Origin: Enterobacter oligotrophicus
Lineage (GTDB): Bacteria > Pseudomonadota > Gammaproteobacteria > Enterobacterales > Enterobacteriaceae
Reading direction: 5' to 3'
Length of the DNA: 64,000 nt
Assembly (NCBI RefSeq): GCF_009176645.1
Contig: NZ_AP019007.1
Location: 992,001-1,056,000 of the forward strand
The number at the start of each line of letters is the position of its first letter. Position 1 is the first letter of the stretch. Shown here in pieces: positions 1 through 10,557 of this stretch. The notes under the pieces are model-generated. The model was given only the letters and a program-made list of their open reading frames with translations, was not told where the DNA came from and did not search any database. Position numbers and translations under genes: made by a program.

Positions 1-62
1 TGTGGTACGCCTTCGACCGCCTGCTGGATGTGACGTTACCCCTTGGCGCATGGTTTAACTAA
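1..62 (+). CDS. tctB: TctB-like small membrane subunit of a tricarboxylate transporter (3' end only)
   Basis: Only the last 19 codons lie in the window, read in the third frame and ending at TAA 60-62; the C-terminal residues read WYAFDRLLDVTLPLGAWFN. The start is off the left edge. The stop is 11 bases before the tctA ATG, which matches the usual tctB-tctA order of tripartite tricarboxylate transporters. TctB is a small integral membrane subunit that works with the large TctA channel and a periplasmic TctC binding protein; tctC would be expected further left. The assignment rests mainly on position. Confidence 0.6.
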   Translation, partial: WYAFDRLLDVTLPLGAWFN

Positions 63-73
63 CGGAGCACGCT

Positions 74-1588
74 ATGGATACCTGGATTTATCTCTCTCAG
101 GGGTTCGCGGTAGCGATGACCCCGGAAAACCTGGTGATCGCCCTGATCGGCTGCTTCGTGGGCACGATCGTCGGCCTGCTGCCCGGCCTTGGTCCCATCA
201 ACGGTGTGGCGATTTTACTGCCGCTGGCCTTTGCCCTGCACCTGCCCGCGGAATCCGCGCTAATCCTGCTGGCGACGGTCTATATCGGCTGCGAGTATGG
301 CGGGCGCATTTCATCAATACTGCTTAACGTGCCCGGCGATGCCGCCGCCATTATGACCGCGCTCGACGGCTATCCGATGGCGCAACAGGGGCGCGGCGGC
401 GTGGCGCTCTCCATTTCTGCCGTCAGCTCGTTCTTTGGTTCGCTGATTGCCATTGGCGGGATTATTTTGTTTGCCCCTGCCCTGGCGCAGTGGTCACTGG
501 CGTTTGGTCCGGCGGAATATTTTGCTCTGATGGTGTTCGCCATTGCCTGCCTCGGCAGCATGATGGCGCAGAATCCACTGAAGTCGTTTTTGTCCGCGCT
601 GATTGGCTTAGGGTTAGCCACCGTCGGCGTGGATGCCAACACCGGGGTTTATCGCTTTACCTTCGACAGCGTTCACCTGTCTGACGGTGTACAGTTTATC
701 GTCGTCGTGATCGGGCTGTTCTCTGTCTCAGAAATTTTACTGATGCTGGAACATACCAGCAGCGGGCAGACGCTGGTGCGCAAAACCGGCCGGATGCTCT
801 TTAATGCCAAAGAAGGGGTACAGTGTGTAGGTGCCACGTTACGCTCATCGGTGATCGGTTTCTTCGTCGGCGTTCTGCCTGGCGCAGGGGCGACCATTGC
901 CAGCGCCATCACCTACATGACCGAGAAAAAGCTGAGCGGTAACAGTGATAGCTTCGGCAAAGGCGATATTCGCGGCGTGGCAGCTCCGGAGGCAGCGAAC
1001 AATGCCTCAGCCTGCGGCTCGTTCATTCCGATGCTGACGCTTGGCGTACCGGGCTCCGGCACCACGGCGGTGATGATGGGCGCGCTGACGCTCTATAACA
1101 TCACGCCTGGCCCGGCGATGTTTACTGAACAGCCGGATATTGTCTGGGGTCTGATTGCGGCCCTGCTGATCGCCAACGTAATGCTGCTGGTGATGAACAT
1201 CCCGCTGATCGGCCTGTTCACCCGCATGCTGACCATTCCACTGTGGTTCCTGGTGCCTGCCATTGCCGCCGTCTCTGCGGTTGGGGTGTATGCCGTACAC
1301 AGCACCACCTTCGACCTGGTATTGATGGTGCTGCTTGGCGTGCTGGGCTACATCCTGCGCAAAATGCACTTCCCGATGTCGCCGCTGATTTTGGGCTTTG
1401 TGTTAGGTGAGATGCTGGAGCAGAACCTGCGCCGCGCCCTCTCCATCAGTAACGGTAACATGTCGATTCTGTGGGAGAGCAGCGTGACGAAGGTGCTGCT
1501 GGCGATGGCAATTATGGTGATCGTGGTGCCGCCGGTCCTGCGTCTGCTGCGTCGACGCCAGCGTAAGCCTCAGCCGGACATCGGCTGA
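74..1588 (+). CDS. tctA: TctA large membrane subunit of a tripartite tricarboxylate transporter
   Basis: A 504-residue, very hydrophobic protein with roughly 10-12 membrane segments, the usual size for TctA. It has the two family hallmark glycine/proline loops: [18 protein letters not shown] near residues 30-50 and [16 protein letters not shown] near residue 265. TctA is the inner-membrane translocation subunit for citrate or related carboxylates delivered by TctC. The ATG follows a GGAGCACGCT ribosome site (GGAG 64-67). The stop codon abuts the stop of menE on the other strand with no base between them. The substrate cannot be deduced. This gene pair is not beside menE in E. coli K-12. Confidence 0.9.
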   Translation: MDTWIYLSQGFAVAMTPENLVIALIGCFVGTIVGLLPGLGPINGVAILLPLAFALHLPAESALILLATVYIGCEYGGRISSILLNVPGDAAAIMTALDGYPMAQQGRGGVALSISAVSSFFGSLIAIGGIILFAPALAQWSLAFGPAEYFALMVFAIACLGSMMAQNPLKSFLSALIGLGLATVGVDANTGVYRFTFDSVHLSDGVQFIVVVIGLFSVSEILLMLEHTSSGQTLVRKTGRMLFNAKEGVQCVGATLRSSVIGFFVGVLPGAGATIASAITYMTEKKLSGNSDSFGKGDIRGVAAPEAANNASACGSFIPMLTLGVPGSGTTAVMMGALTLYNITPGPAMFTEQPDIVWGLIAALLIANVMLLVMNIPLIGLFTRMLTIPLWFLVPAIAAVSAVGVYAVHSTTFDLVLMVLLGVLGYILRKMHFPMSPLILGFVLGEMLEQNLRRALSISNGNMSILWESSVTKVLLAMAIMVIVVPPVLRLLRRRQRKPQPDIG

Positions 1589-2950
1589 TTATCCTCTCAG
1601 AAGTGCATTGACCCACTGTTTCAACGCCTGGCGGGAGATTTTAATCCCGCCATTTTTTAGTTCAGCGGGCAGCGCAAGCCAGTGTACCGGCTGCTCAAAA
1701 CGCGCCAGTTTTCCCTGCACCCAGTCAGGAAAAAGCGTGATATCCGTACCCGGTTCGCACTCCACCACCGCCACCGGACGTTGCCCGAACTCGGCGTCGT
1801 CCAGAGGAACGATAAACACCTGGCTTATCTGCGGATGCGTGGCGATAACGCGCTCCAGCGCTTCCGGCTGAATACCTTCTCCCCCGCTGAAAAAGAGATT
1901 GTCCATGCGGCCCAGTATGGACAGGCGTCCGTTACGCCACTCACCGCGATCGCGGGTGGCAAACCAGCCCTTATCGTTCGTCAGCGGCAGCAACGCCCCG
2001 TCCTGCCAGTAGCCCGCCGCCATGCTTTGCGCCTTGATCCAGACTTCACCTTCAACCACCTGCACCTCTCTGCCCGGCAGGGCAACGCCGACGTCCGGCT
2101 CGCCGTCCGCCTCTTTCGCGCAGACGGTAGAGGCAAACTCGGTCAGGCCATAGCCGCAGAAGGTCCAAATCCCCTGCTCGCGCGCCTTCTCTGTCAGTTC
2201 CACAGGAATGGCCGCCCCGCCGAGCAGAACGGCTTTCAGCGCGACGTTTTGCTGAGAATTCAGCAGACGCCACAACTGCGTTGGCACCAGCGATGCATGC
2301 GTACAGCCCTGTAATGACTGCTCCAGCGGCTGCTTCTCGCGAACAGTCAACCGCGCGCCTGCCTGCAGCCAACGCCATAAAATCCCCTGCCCTGAGACAT
2401 GAAACAGCGGCAGAGACAGAAGCCAGTCATCGTCACCCCCGTAGGGCATCAGCGACAGGACGCCCTGTGCACTGGCAAGGTGCGCCGCGCAGGTATGGAC
2501 AGCCGCTTTGGGTAAGCCAGTAGAGCCGGAGGTGAGCGTCATGGAGGCCAGGCGCTCCGGTTGCCACGAAGCAGCATCGTTACCGGAGTGTTCGCTCAGG
2601 ACAAGTGAAGCGAGCCCGTCAAATGCACCGTCCAGCACCAGAGCATGGCGCAGCGTCATCTGCGGGAGCAACACGTCCAGCAGCGGTCGGGGTAACTGAG
2701 GGTTCACCGGCAGAATACGCGCGCCGCACTGGAGCAGCGCAAGCCACGCCAGCAGGGTTTGCGGGTGGTTATGGGCGAGCAGCATCACGCCGTCGCCCTC
2801 CTGCACACCCTGACGATGAAAACCCGCCGCGAGGCTGTCGATACGCGCGCACAGCTGTTGCCAGGTGAGAATATCGTCGTTCAGGCGTAATGCAGGTTTA
2901 TCGGCATACTGCGCACGCCAGTGCCGCCAGGGCCAGTCGGTAAAGTTCAT
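1589..2950 (-). CDS. menE: 2-succinylbenzoate--CoA ligase
   Basis: A 453-residue ANL-superfamily adenylating enzyme that activates o-succinylbenzoate to its CoA thioester in menaquinone synthesis. The AMP-binding P-loop [13 protein letters not shown] lies near residues 138-150, followed by the [11 protein letters not shown] motif and the C-terminal [17 protein letters not shown] hinge region. The end [16 protein letters not shown] carries the catalytic lysine typical of this family. It is the last gene of the men operon; its start overlaps the end of menC by 4 bases, so translation is probably coupled. Length matches the E. coli enzyme. Confidence 0.97.
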   Translation of the reverse strand: MNFTDWPWRHWRAQYADKPALRLNDDILTWQQLCARIDSLAAGFHRQGVQEGDGVMLLAHNHPQTLLAWLALLQCGARILPVNPQLPRPLLDVLLPQMTLRHALVLDGAFDGLASLVLSEHSGNDAASWQPERLASMTLTSGSTGLPKAAVHTCAAHLASAQGVLSLMPYGGDDDWLLSLPLFHVSGQGILWRWLQAGARLTVREKQPLEQSLQGCTHASLVPTQLWRLLNSQQNVALKAVLLGGAAIPVELTEKAREQGIWTFCGYGLTEFASTVCAKEADGEPDVGVALPGREVQVVEGEVWIKAQSMAAGYWQDGALLPLTNDKGWFATRDRGEWRNGRLSILGRMDNLFFSGGEGIQPEALERVIATHPQISQVFIVPLDDAEFGQRPVAVVECEPGTDITLFPDWVQGKLARFEQPVHWLALPAELKNGGIKISRQALKQWVNALLRG

Positions 2951-3912
2951 AACACCGGCTCCAGCGCCTCAACGCCAGGACACAGCAGTGTGCTTTCCGG
3001 CCACTGGCGGAGCAGCTGCGTTTGCATCAGGTTCAGCGTATCAAGGCCAGGGAGGGTGTCTGGCGTCAGCCAGGCGGCGATGCGCGCCAGTTGCGTCAGC
3101 CCAAGGCTGGACTCAATGGAGGAACTGATCACCGCCGTCAGCCCTGAGGCATGCGCCGCCGCGACCTGCTCCCGCACCTTCGCAAGGCTGCCCGTCAGCG
3201 TCGGTTTAATGATCACCGCACTCACACCGGGCTCTGCGACAAACTGGAAATCCGGCTCGCGCAGACTTTCATCCCAGGCAATCGCAATACCCGTTTCACG
3301 GGCAAAAGTGCGGGAGTCATCGCGGGTTTTGCACGGCTCTTCCAGAAACGCGATGCGGTCGCGATGTGCCGGATTGACGTACTTCGCGAACTGCTGCGCT
3401 TTAAGCGGCGTCCAGGCCCGGTTGGCATCGAGACGCAGGCGCAGATCGGGGATCGCTTCCAGCAGCAGGTTGGCGACCATTCCGTCACGTACCGCTTCAT
3501 ACAAACCGACTTTGATTTTCGCCACTTTCTCACCGGGCATGGCGGAGAGCAGCGCGAACAGTTCGTCCGGATCGCCGGTACAGAGCGGTGCAGCGCGGTA
3601 ATTGGCTTCCTGTGGCAATGTGCCGTCAAGCTCCGCCAGCGCACAGCTGATACCGAACGCAGCGGAAGGCACCTCCGGCAGTGCCGGAGCGGCCCCTTCG
3701 CGCCATTCGCGCGCCCACGTCACCAGCGCGGATTGCGCGTCATCCAGCGACTCCTGGCTGAAGCCCGGAAGGGGCGAGATTTCGCCCCAGCCTTCGCACT
3801 CATCCTGCTGCAGATGAACGAAGAGTCCGTCACGGGTTTTTAACCGCCGTTCACGCAGCACCACGCCCGCGTCCATCGGTATCTGCCAGCGGTAAACCTG
3901 CGCGCGACGCAT
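2947..3912 (-). CDS. menC: o-succinylbenzoate synthase
   Basis: A 321-residue enolase-superfamily enzyme that dehydrates SHCHC to o-succinylbenzoate. The barrel shows the expected catalytic set: KIKVGLYE (first KxK lysine), metal ligands in [14 protein letters not shown] and AWDESL, and the second lysine in VIIKPTLTG. The N-terminal capping domain begins [17 protein letters not shown], as in E. coli. It starts one base inside menB and overlaps menE by 4 bases, a tightly packed operon. Confidence 0.97.
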   Translation of the reverse strand: MRRAQVYRWQIPMDAGVVLRERRLKTRDGLFVHLQQDECEGWGEISPLPGFSQESLDDAQSALVTWAREWREGAAPALPEVPSAAFGISCALAELDGTLPQEANYRAAPLCTGDPDELFALLSAMPGEKVAKIKVGLYEAVRDGMVANLLLEAIPDLRLRLDANRAWTPLKAQQFAKYVNPAHRDRIAFLEEPCKTRDDSRTFARETGIAIAWDESLREPDFQFVAEPGVSAVIIKPTLTGSLAKVREQVAAAHASGLTAVISSSIESSLGLTQLARIAAWLTPDTLPGLDTLNLMQTQLLRQWPESTLLCPGVEALEPVL

Positions 3913-4769
3913 TACGGGTTCCGTTTGTATTTACTGAAGTCTGGCTGGCGTTTTTCGTTAAACGCGTTGCGTCCTTCCTGGCCTTCTTCGGTCATGTAGA
4001 ACAGCATGGTGGCGTTACCCGCCAGCTCCTGCAGGCCCGCCTGACCGTCACAGTCGGCGTTCAGGGCGGCTTTCAGGCAGCGCAGCGCCATCGGGCTATT
4101 TTGCAGCATTTCGCGACACCAGCGCACGGTCTCTTTTTCGAGATCGGCAATCGGCACCACGGTGTTGACCAGGCCCATATCCAGCGCTTCCTGAGCATTG
4201 TACTGACGGCACAGGAACCAGATTTCGCGGGCTTTTTTCTGGCCGACAATACGCGCCATGTAGGACGCGCCCCAGCCGCCGTCAAAGGAGCCGACTTTCG
4301 GGCCGGTCTGACCAAAGATGGCGTTTTCAGCGGCAATGGTCAGGTCGCACATCATGTGCAGCACGTGGCCGCCACCGATGGAATAGCCCGCCACCATCGC
4401 GACAACCGGTTTTGGACAGGTGCGGATCTGGCGCTGGAAATCGAGCACGTTCAGGTGATGCGTACCCGCGTCATCCTGGTATCCGCCGTAGTCGCCACGC
4501 ACTTTCTGATCGCCACCGGAGCAGAATGCTTTGTCACCTTCACCGGTCAGGACAATCACGCCGATGTTGTCGTCATAGCGCGCATCCGCCAGCGCCTGGA
4601 TCATCTCTTTTACGGTCAGCGGACGGAACGCGTTACGCACCTGCGGGCGGTTGATGGTAATTTTGGCAATGCCGTCAGCCGATTTGTGGTAACGAATGTC
4701 CGTGTAGCCTTCGGAGCAGTCTTGCCATTCAACCGGCGCGTAAAGCATGTGTTCATCAGGATAGATCAT
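3912..4769 (-). CDS. menB: 1,4-dihydroxy-2-naphthoyl-CoA synthase
   Basis: A 285-residue crotonase-fold enzyme that closes the naphthoquinone ring of o-succinylbenzoyl-CoA. The oxyanion-hole region [15 protein letters not shown] and the helix [17 protein letters not shown] are characteristic of Men[13 protein letters not shown] forms part of the active site, and the C terminus [12 protein letters not shown] is the conserved family tail. The gene overlaps menH by 4 bases and menC by one. Confidence 0.98.
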   Translation of the reverse strand: MIYPDEHMLYAPVEWQDCSEGYTDIRYHKSADGIAKITINRPQVRNAFRPLTVKEMIQALADARYDDNIGVIVLTGEGDKAFCSGGDQKVRGDYGGYQDDAGTHHLNVLDFQRQIRTCPKPVVAMVAGYSIGGGHVLHMMCDLTIAAENAIFGQTGPKVGSFDGGWGASYMARIVGQKKAREIWFLCRQYNAQEALDMGLVNTVVPIADLEKETVRWCREMLQNSPMALRCLKAALNADCDGQAGLQELAGNATMLFYMTEEGQEGRNAFNEKRQPDFSKYKRNP

Positions 4770-5536
4770 AGAGTGTCCTTTGTTCGAAGACGCAGTATCT
4801 GAGCCAGACTAGCGACAACCGCATCAGGGTTTTCCCGATGGGCGTTGTGTCCGGCGTGAGGAATAACATGGCGTCCGGCATTCAGTTCAGCCGCAATAGC
4901 CGCGAACTTTTCGTCACGCTCGCCAAATAAATAATAGAAATCGCACGCCTTAAGCGCGGAACGTAAATCAGGCTGTACGCCGAGCGACGTCGCCTCAAGC
5001 ATCTGCGCCAGATGCGCACCATTGTTCTGGCTGCGCAGGGTGATAAGGGCCTGGCGCTGCATGTCCGTAAGGGAAGCAAATACGGGCTGTTGATACCAGT
5101 CGGCAAAAACCGTTTCGAGTGCCTCAGTGCGAAAACGCGTCGCCCAACGGCTATCGGATGCAAACCGTGTCGCACGCGCATCGGCATCCTGGAGTCCAGG
5201 ATGTCCGCCTTCCACGATCACCCCGCACAGCCCCTTTGGACGCTGGCAGGCATGGAACATCGCGATGCGGCCGCCGAGGGAGTAACCCACCAGCCAGTAG
5301 TTTAGTATGTTGTAACTAAGCAGGGTTCTTGCGAGCAAATCGCTCATTTCGTCGAAGCCTGATACGCCAGTATCAGCAGAATGACCATGACCAGGCAGAT
5401 CGAGGTACAGCCGGGGATAATCATTCAGGGACTCCCCGACAACCTGCCATTCACGGCAATCACCAGAAAAGCCGTGCAGAAAAACCAGCCACGGGTAGCC
5501 TGATTTTCCGGTCTGCTGGACGCCCGAGAGGATCAC
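4766..5536 (-). CDS. menH: SHCHC synthase (2-succinyl-6-hydroxy-2,4-cyclohexadiene-1-carboxylate synthase)
   Basis: A 256-residue alpha/beta hydrolase that eliminates pyruvate from the MenD product SEPHCHC. It has the oxyanion motif [11 protein letters not shown] near residue 20, the nucleophile elbow [11 protein letters not shown] with the catalytic serine near residue 86, and the C-terminal [11 protein letters not shown] histidine. It overlaps menD by 4 bases upstream and menB by 4 downstream. E. coli MenH is of similar size (252 residues). Confidence 0.96.
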   Translation of the reverse strand: MILSGVQQTGKSGYPWLVFLHGFSGDCREWQVVGESLNDYPRLYLDLPGHGHSADTGVSGFDEMSDLLARTLLSYNILNYWLVGYSLGGRIAMFHACQRPKGLCGVIVEGGHPGLQDADARATRFASDSRWATRFRTEALETVFADWYQQPVFASLTDMQRQALITLRSQNNGAHLAQMLEATSLGVQPDLRSALKACDFYYLFGERDEKFAAIAAELNAGRHVIPHAGHNAHRENPDAVVASLAQILRLRTKDTL

Positions 5537-7203
5537 AGCTGGCTCACCTGCGCCAGCAGGGTTTGTAGCTTCTGAGCACCCTCAGAATCATTCACCACCA
5601 GCTCAATAAGTGTGGCACCGGGCTGTCGCCACGCGGTACTCAGCGCCGCATCCATCTCTTCCCAGTTTTCCGGGCGATGATATTTAAGGCTGAACATCGC
5701 TGCCGCATGTTCAAATTGCACGTTTTGCGGCATCAGATAGAAGCGTTCGCGCTCACTCTGCGGCGTGGGCAACAGGGAGAAAATCTGCCCGCCATTGTTG
5801 TTGACCACAATCAGCACAAACGGCGCAGAAGCCTGACGCAACAGCGCCAGCGCGTTGAGGTCATACAGCGCGGAGAGATCGCCCACGATGGCGAGGGTGG
5901 ATTTGGCGCTGGCACGCTGCACGCCTGCCGCCGTCGAAATCAAACCGTCGATGCCGCTTGCGCCACGGTTGCTGTAAACCGGATAGCCTGCAGGGAGCTG
6001 AGAGAAGGCATCAATCAGGCGCACCACCAGGCTGTTGCCGACAAACAGCTGCCCCTGCTCAGGCAGATACTGGCGAATTCGGTGCGCCAGCCCGGCTTCA
6101 CCAAAACCTTCACACTGCGCTTTGGTGATGTCCCACGCCTGGCGCGAGAGTTCCGGGATCGCCACCGCCCAGGGTTTGCGTTTTTCAGCCGGATGCAGTT
6201 CCAGCCAGGCATCAATCTCGCTGACCAGACGACGACCGCGATGATGCGCCGGATCGAGCCGCCCTTCCAGCGGGTCAATCAGCCAGTATTCTTCTGGTTT
6301 ACAGGTCGCCTGCCATTGCAGTAAGCGCTTTCCGGTGAGGCTTGAGCCAAGCTGGACAATAATCTGCGCCTGCGCCAGTTCCGTAACCGCTTGCGCATTA
6401 CCGAGCCAGAGATCGACACACGGCAGCGGCTGGCCAGTCTGGGAAAGCACGTCGCCTATCAGCGGCCAGCCGAGAGTTTGCGCCCACTCCGCCACCCGTT
6501 TGCCTTCGGCAGCGCTCATGCGCCCGGCAATGATGACGCCGCGTTTCTGACGCCAGAAGAACCAGTCGCGCTGTTTTGCGCTTTCCAGATGCGTGTGCTC
6601 ACGCAGCCACGGCTTTTCATTCTCCCACCAGTCGCCAAGCTGCTGCTGCCAGGCCAGACCGGTTTCGTTCAGTTCGCCATACAGCGGCTCGGCAAACGGA
6701 CAGTTGATATGCAACGCGCCACTGCGCAGCGAGCCTACTGCGTGATCCAGCGTAGAGACCAGCCAGCTTGCCGGAATATCCTGGGTTGGACGCGGTAACG
6801 AGACCGTCTGCGAAGGGTGAGACGCGAAAATACCCGGCTGGCGAATAGCCTGATTAGCACCGCAGTCGATTAGCTCCGGTGGACGGTCCGCCGTCAGCAC
6901 AATGAGTTTTTCACCGGTTAACCCGGCTTCGATGATCGCCGGATAGAGGTTCGCCACCGCCGTGCCGGAGGTAACAATCACCGCCACGGGTTCTTTGCTG
7001 ACTTTCGCCAGCCCTAATGCCAGATGGCCCAGACCACGCTCGTCAAAATGGGTGTGATGAATCAGTGCCCGGTTTTCAGCCGCCGCCAGCGTCAGCGGAG
7101 TTGAACGAGAACCGGGTGCAATACACACGTGCCTGACGCCATGGCGGGTCAGGGCTTCAAGGATCACCGTCGCCCAGCGCCGGTTAAAAGAACTTACTGA
7201 CAT
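5533..7203 (-). CDS. menD: SEPHCHC synthase (thiamine diphosphate enzyme)
   Basis: A 556-residue ThDP enzyme that adds succinyl-semialdehyde derived from 2-oxoglutarate to isochorismate, the first committed menaquinone step. The N-terminal domain has [16 protein letters not shown] and the conserved glutamate in [13 protein letters not shown]; the C-terminal cofactor loop is [18 protein letters not shown] with [15 protein letters not shown] place the start at ATG 7203 ([10 protein letters not shown]), which gives the E. coli length. An in-frame TTG six codons upstream (7221) would extend the protein but is less likely. MenF lies 88 bases upstream on the same strand. Confidence 0.97.
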   Translation of the reverse strand: MSVSSFNRRWATVILEALTRHGVRHVCIAPGSRSTPLTLAAAENRALIHHTHFDERGLGHLALGLAKVSKEPVAVIVTSGTAVANLYPAIIEAGLTGEKLIVLTADRPPELIDCGANQAIRQPGIFASHPSQTVSLPRPTQDIPASWLVSTLDHAVGSLRSGALHINCPFAEPLYGELNETGLAWQQQLGDWWENEKPWLREHTHLESAKQRDWFFWRQKRGVIIAGRMSAAEGKRVAEWAQTLGWPLIGDVLSQTGQPLPCVDLWLGNAQAVTELAQAQIIVQLGSSLTGKRLLQWQATCKPEEYWLIDPLEGRLDPAHHRGRRLVSEIDAWLELHPAEKRKPWAVAIPELSRQAWDITKAQCEGFGEAGLAHRIRQYLPEQGQLFVGNSLVVRLIDAFSQLPAGYPVYSNRGASGIDGLISTAAGVQRASAKSTLAIVGDLSALYDLNALALLRQASAPFVLIVVNNNGGQIFSLLPTPQSERERFYLMPQNVQFEHAAAMFSLKYHRPENWEEMDAALSTAWRQPGATLIELVVNDSEGAQKLQTLLAQVSQL

Positions 7204-7291
7204 GAGGTTGTCCGGTATCAATAATGCGACACAGTATAAATAATAGAAAAAGTTGGAATTTTGATATGAATCGGGATTGCGCGAATCAGTA

Positions 7292-8587
7292 TTAATCCCT
7301 AAGGAGCAAAGAACGCAGCCCGGCGGCTTTGTTTTCTATCTCCTGCCACTCCTGTTCCGGGTCGGAACCGCTGACGATGCCCGCGCCCGCATAGAGGCGT
7401 AGCGCGGCATCATGAACACGCGCAGAACGCAGCGCCACGCAAAATTCGCTTTGTTCGGGCGAGAGATAACCGGCCGATCCGGCATACCACTCGCGATAGA
7501 AAGGCTCAACGCTTTCGATAAATTCGCGCGCGGGTTGGCGCGGTAATCCTGCCACGGCTGCCGTTGGCTGCAGGGCGTACAGGCAAAGCTCGTCGTCGGC
7601 CTGTTTTAGCTCGGTCCAGATACAACGACGTAAGTGCTGCACCTTACGCAAGCGAACGACCTGCGCTGGCAGCACCTCCAGCGCGTGCGTGTGGTGCTGT
7701 AAACGCTGACAGATATCTTCCACCACCAGCATGTTTTCACGCTGATTTTTATCGTCGTTCATCAGCCATTCGCCCAGACGCTGGGCGTGTTTATCGTCGG
7801 TATGGCTGGCGACTGTCCCTGCCAGCGCTTCAGTACGCAGCAGATTTCCACGCCGCCGCCACAGGCGTTCGGGCGTGGAACCGAGAAACGCATTGCTGGC
7901 ATCGAACACCATGCAGAAATGGTAGCAATTTAAATTCAGGGCGCGGCTGGCAGCCATCAGCGCAACAGCGTCGACGGGCTGGCTGAACTGCAGATCCGTT
8001 GCGCGTGCAAGCACCACTTTTTCAAAATCACCGCGTGCGAGGGTCTCCGTGGCCTGGCGAATAAGATCAAGCCATTGTGGTTTTTGCGGATGATGCGTTT
8101 CATGCAGAATCTGCGCCGACAACGGGCTAATCGGCTTAGCATCATTAAGCTGCTCTAAAAATTGCAGCGCGTGACGGGCATCATCCTGCAGGGAGGTTTC
8201 GCTCCAGAGCTGCAGGCGCAACGTGGCCCCCCCGGCGATACGCCGCCAGAGCAGGCGTGGTAAAAACAGGCTACCGTGAGCCGGGTTAAAGGCGTTAAGG
8301 CCACAGATGCGAATATCATTGGCTGCATTATGCGTATGCAAAAACTGCGAGGCGGCGGCAAGCGAATCAAATTGCGCTACGGCACCAAGGGCGGCAAGCT
8401 CTTCATCACCGCTACGCTGCTGCCAGTAGAATTGCGGATAACAATATTGAGCACCCAGCCAGGCCAGGGGATCGAAGGCGTCGTTTAACGGGAAAGAGAC
8501 GTCGAAATGACGCAAACCAGGTGTAGCGGGTAACGCTTGCGCAAGCTGGCTGCGCAGATGTTCCAGCGCGATGGAAATCGAATGCAC
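7292..8587 (-). CDS. menF: Isochorismate synthase for menaquinone
   Basis: A 431-residue chorismate-utilising enzyme that isomerises chorismate to isochorismate. The C-terminal catalytic domain shows [44 protein letters not shown] and [11 protein letters not shown], all family landmarks. The preferred start is GTG at 8587, preceded by GGGAGAGG with a 5-base spacer. A longer reading to 8635 is open but lacks such a site. It is first in the men operon, so the operon promoter should lie between 8588 and elaB. Confidence 0.95.
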   Translation of the reverse strand: MHSISIALEHLRSQLAQALPATPGLRHFDVSFPLNDAFDPLAWLGAQYCYPQFYWQQRSGDEELAALGAVAQFDSLAAASQFLHTHNAANDIRICGLNAFNPAHGSLFLPRLLWRRIAGGATLRLQLWSETSLQDDARHALQFLEQLNDAKPISPLSAQILHETHHPQKPQWLDLIRQATETLARGDFEKVVLARATDLQFSQPVDAVALMAASRALNLNCYHFCMVFDASNAFLGSTPERLWRRRGNLLRTEALAGTVASHTDDKHAQRLGEWLMNDDKNQRENMLVVEDICQRLQHHTHALEVLPAQVVRLRKVQHLRRCIWTELKQADDELCLYALQPTAAVAGLPRQPAREFIESVEPFYREWYAGSAGYLSPEQSEFCVALRSARVHDAALRLYAGAGIVSGSDPEQEWQEIENKAAGLRSLLLRD

Positions 8588-8683
8588 GCGAACCTCTCCC
8601 TGTAAAAACCTCACATTATACGGGGTACTGACCATAAATTGCAGTACCCGCGTACAGGGAGTGGTTAACCGTTTATTACAGGA

Positions 8684-8989
8684 TTAGCGGCGGGCCAAAA
8701 GCAGACCAAGAACCAGCCCCACGGCAGCACCGACGCCGATGCCCTGCCACGGTTTTTCATGCACGTAATCATCAGCACGATAAACCGCTTTTTTGGCGCG
8801 GTAGTAGTAATTATCGGAAGCCTGGCTGACGCGCGATTTCACGTCATGCAGTGCCTTTTCGGCACGTTCTTTCAGCTCAATATACTTTTGGTCGGCAGGG
8901 TCGCCCGATGAACGTAACACCTCTTCCAGCGTTTCGCTCAGTAAAGCCAGGTCGTCATCGATACGGGTATCCCAGGATTGAAATGACAT
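8684..8989 (-). CDS. elaB: ElaB, ribosome-associated C-tail-anchored membrane protein
   Basis: A 101-residue DUF883-family protein. A charged helical N-terminal part (DTRIDDDLALLSETLEEVL) is followed by a single C-terminal membrane segment, GIGVGAAVGLVLGLLLARR, ending in two arginines: a tail anchor in the inner membrane. E. coli ElaB is stationary-phase induced and binds ribosomes; that is family knowledge. The start at ATG 8989 has TGGAGAAAATT before it; a longer frame to 9001 is possible. It lies 96 bases upstream of menF on the same strand. Confidence 0.93.
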   Translation of the reverse strand: MSFQSWDTRIDDDLALLSETLEEVLRSSGDPADQKYIELKERAEKALHDVKSRVSQASDNYYYRAKKAVYRADDYVHEKPWQGIGVGAAVGLVLGLLLARR

Positions 8990-9042
8990 AATTTTCTCCA
9001 TGTTAGTACACCAGTCCGCTAACTATAGACAACGACGAGCCA

Positions 9043-9504
9043 TTACGCCTGTTTCGCTTCCCTTGCCATACCGATATGGGGAATACCATCTTCGTCGTAC
9101 ACCTCTGTCACCGGCGTAAAACCAAAATGGGCATAGAATGATTGCAGATGTGCCTGCGCACCTAAATATAACGCTTTGTCCGGCCACTGTTTTTCACAGG
9201 ATGCCAGCGTTTTCTCCATCAGTTGATAGCCCAGCTTTTCACCGCGCGCTTTACTGCTGACGATAACGCGGCCGATGACGACAGGCTCATTATCATCCGC
9301 GCTTTTCAGAATCCTCGCATACGCCACCAGCGCGTTGTCTTTCCAGCCAAGGATATGGCGGTTGTCGCCGACCAGGTCATCGCCATCGATGTCCTGGTAC
9401 GGACAGGTTTGCTCAACCACAAACACTTCGCAGCGCAGTTTAAGCAGCGCATACAGCGAATTAACGGTTAACTCACTATGGTGTAAATCTTGCCACTGGA
9501 TCAT
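9043..9504 (-). CDS. elaA: ElaA, GNAT-family acetyltransferase of unknown substrate
   Basis: A 153-residue GNAT protein starting [12 protein letters not shown]. It shows the [20 protein letters not shown] segment typical of ElaA, the acetyl-CoA strand and loop [21 protein letters not shown], and the C-terminal [21 protein letters not shown] 9504 follows a strong GGAAGGAG site; the reading up to 9531 is discarded for that reason. Transcribed divergently from rbn across 71 bases. Confidence 0.92.
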   Translation of the reverse strand: MIQWQDLHHSELTVNSLYALLKLRCEVFVVEQTCPYQDIDGDDLVGDNRHILGWKDNALVAYARILKSADDNEPVVIGRVIVSSKARGEKLGYQLMEKTLASCEKQWPDKALYLGAQAHLQSFYAHFGFTPVTEVYDEDGIPHIGMAREAKQA

Positions 9505-9575
9505 GTCAGTCTCCTTCCTGGGGTTCATCACGTTATACTAAACCCCTCCCCATTCGGCAAAGGGCTGATTACGTT

Positions 9576-10493
9576 ATGGAACTGATTTTTCTGGGTACGT
9601 CCGCCGGTGTGCCAACCCGCTCACGAAACGTGACGGCCATACTGCTCGATCTGCAGCACCCTACCCGAGGCGGGTTGTGGCTGTTCGACTGCGGCGAAGG
9701 CACTCAGCACCAGTTGTTACACACCGCTTATCATCCGGGTAAAGTGGATAAAATTTTTATCACCCATCTGCATGGCGACCATCTGTTTGGCCTGCCCGGT
9801 CTGTTGTGCAGCCGTTCGATGGCCGGGAATGCCAACCCGCTGACGATTTACGGGCCAGCCGGCATTGCCGAATTTGTGGAAACGACGCTGAGACTGAGCG
9901 GCTCGTGGACAGATTACCCGCTGGACGTGATCGAGATTGCAGAAGGTCTGGTCTTCAATGATGGGGACTATAACGTCACCGCTCAGCCGCTAAACCATCC
10001 GGTGGAGTGTTACGGCTATCGCATTGAAGAGCATGACAAACCCGGCGCGCTGAATGCCGCTGCGCTGATCGCAGACGGCGTGAAGCCGGGTCCACTGTTC
10101 CAGCGTCTGAAACAGGGCGACACGATTACGCTGGAAGACGGACGCGTGGTCAACGGAGAGGATTATCTCGCCCCACCTCAGCCAGGCAAGAAACTGGCGA
10201 TTTTTGGCGATACCGCCCCGTGCCCTTCCGCCCTGCAGCTGGCTCATGGCGTGGATGTGATGGTTCACGAAGCCACGCTGGAAGCGGCGATGGAAGAGAA
10301 GGCCAACAGCCGGGGTCACAGCTCCACGCATCAGGCGGCACAGCTTGCCCGTCAGGCGGGCGTCGGGAAATTGATCGTCACCCACGTCAGCTCGCGTTAC
10401 GACGCCCAGGGCAGTGAACGCCTGCTGGCAGAGTGTCGTGAGGTCTTCTCAAACTGTGAGCTGGCCGAAGATTTCACTCAGGTCAGCGTTTAG
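9576..10493 (+). CDS. rbn: Ribonuclease BN / RNase Z
   Basis: A 305-residue metallo-beta-lactamase nuclease that trims tRNA 3' ends, with exo- and endonuclease activity on precursors in E. coli. Zinc-site motifs are complete: [16 protein letters not shown] (HxHxDH, residues about 64-69), [19 protein letters not shown] and HVSSRYD. The start reads [18 protein letters not shown] as in the family. The segment with [20 protein letters not shown] is the usual RNase Z insertion. The 3' neighbour is cheV, in place of the E. coli elaD/yfb genes. Confidence 0.97.
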   Translation: MELIFLGTSAGVPTRSRNVTAILLDLQHPTRGGLWLFDCGEGTQHQLLHTAYHPGKVDKIFITHLHGDHLFGLPGLLCSRSMAGNANPLTIYGPAGIAEFVETTLRLSGSWTDYPLDVIEIAEGLVFNDGDYNVTAQPLNHPVECYGYRIEEHDKPGALNAAALIADGVKPGPLFQRLKQGDTITLEDGRVVNGEDYLAPPQPGKKLAIFGDTAPCPSALQLAHGVDVMVHEATLEAAMEEKANSRGHSSTHQAAQLARQAGVGKLIVTHVSSRYDAQGSERLLAECREVFSNCELAEDFTQVSV

Positions 10494-10496
10494 TCC

Positions 10497-10523
10497 TTCA
10501 TTTTTCCCTCAGAGTGCCGATAA
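10497..10523 (+). promoter_or_regulatory. Sigma-28 (FliA) type promoter for cheV
   Basis: A perfect GCCGATAA -10 octamer lies at 10516-10523. At the canonical 11-base spacing is TTCATTTT (10497-10504), which matches 5 of 8 bases of the TAAAGTTT -35 consensus, including its TTT end. The predicted start falls near 10530, about 28 bases before the cheV ATG. A chemotaxis gene behind such a box is what sigma-28 control of class 3 flagellar genes predicts. Confidence 0.75.
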
Positions 10524-10557
10524 CGATTAAAAGGTCAGCATTTCTCTTGAGGGTAGA

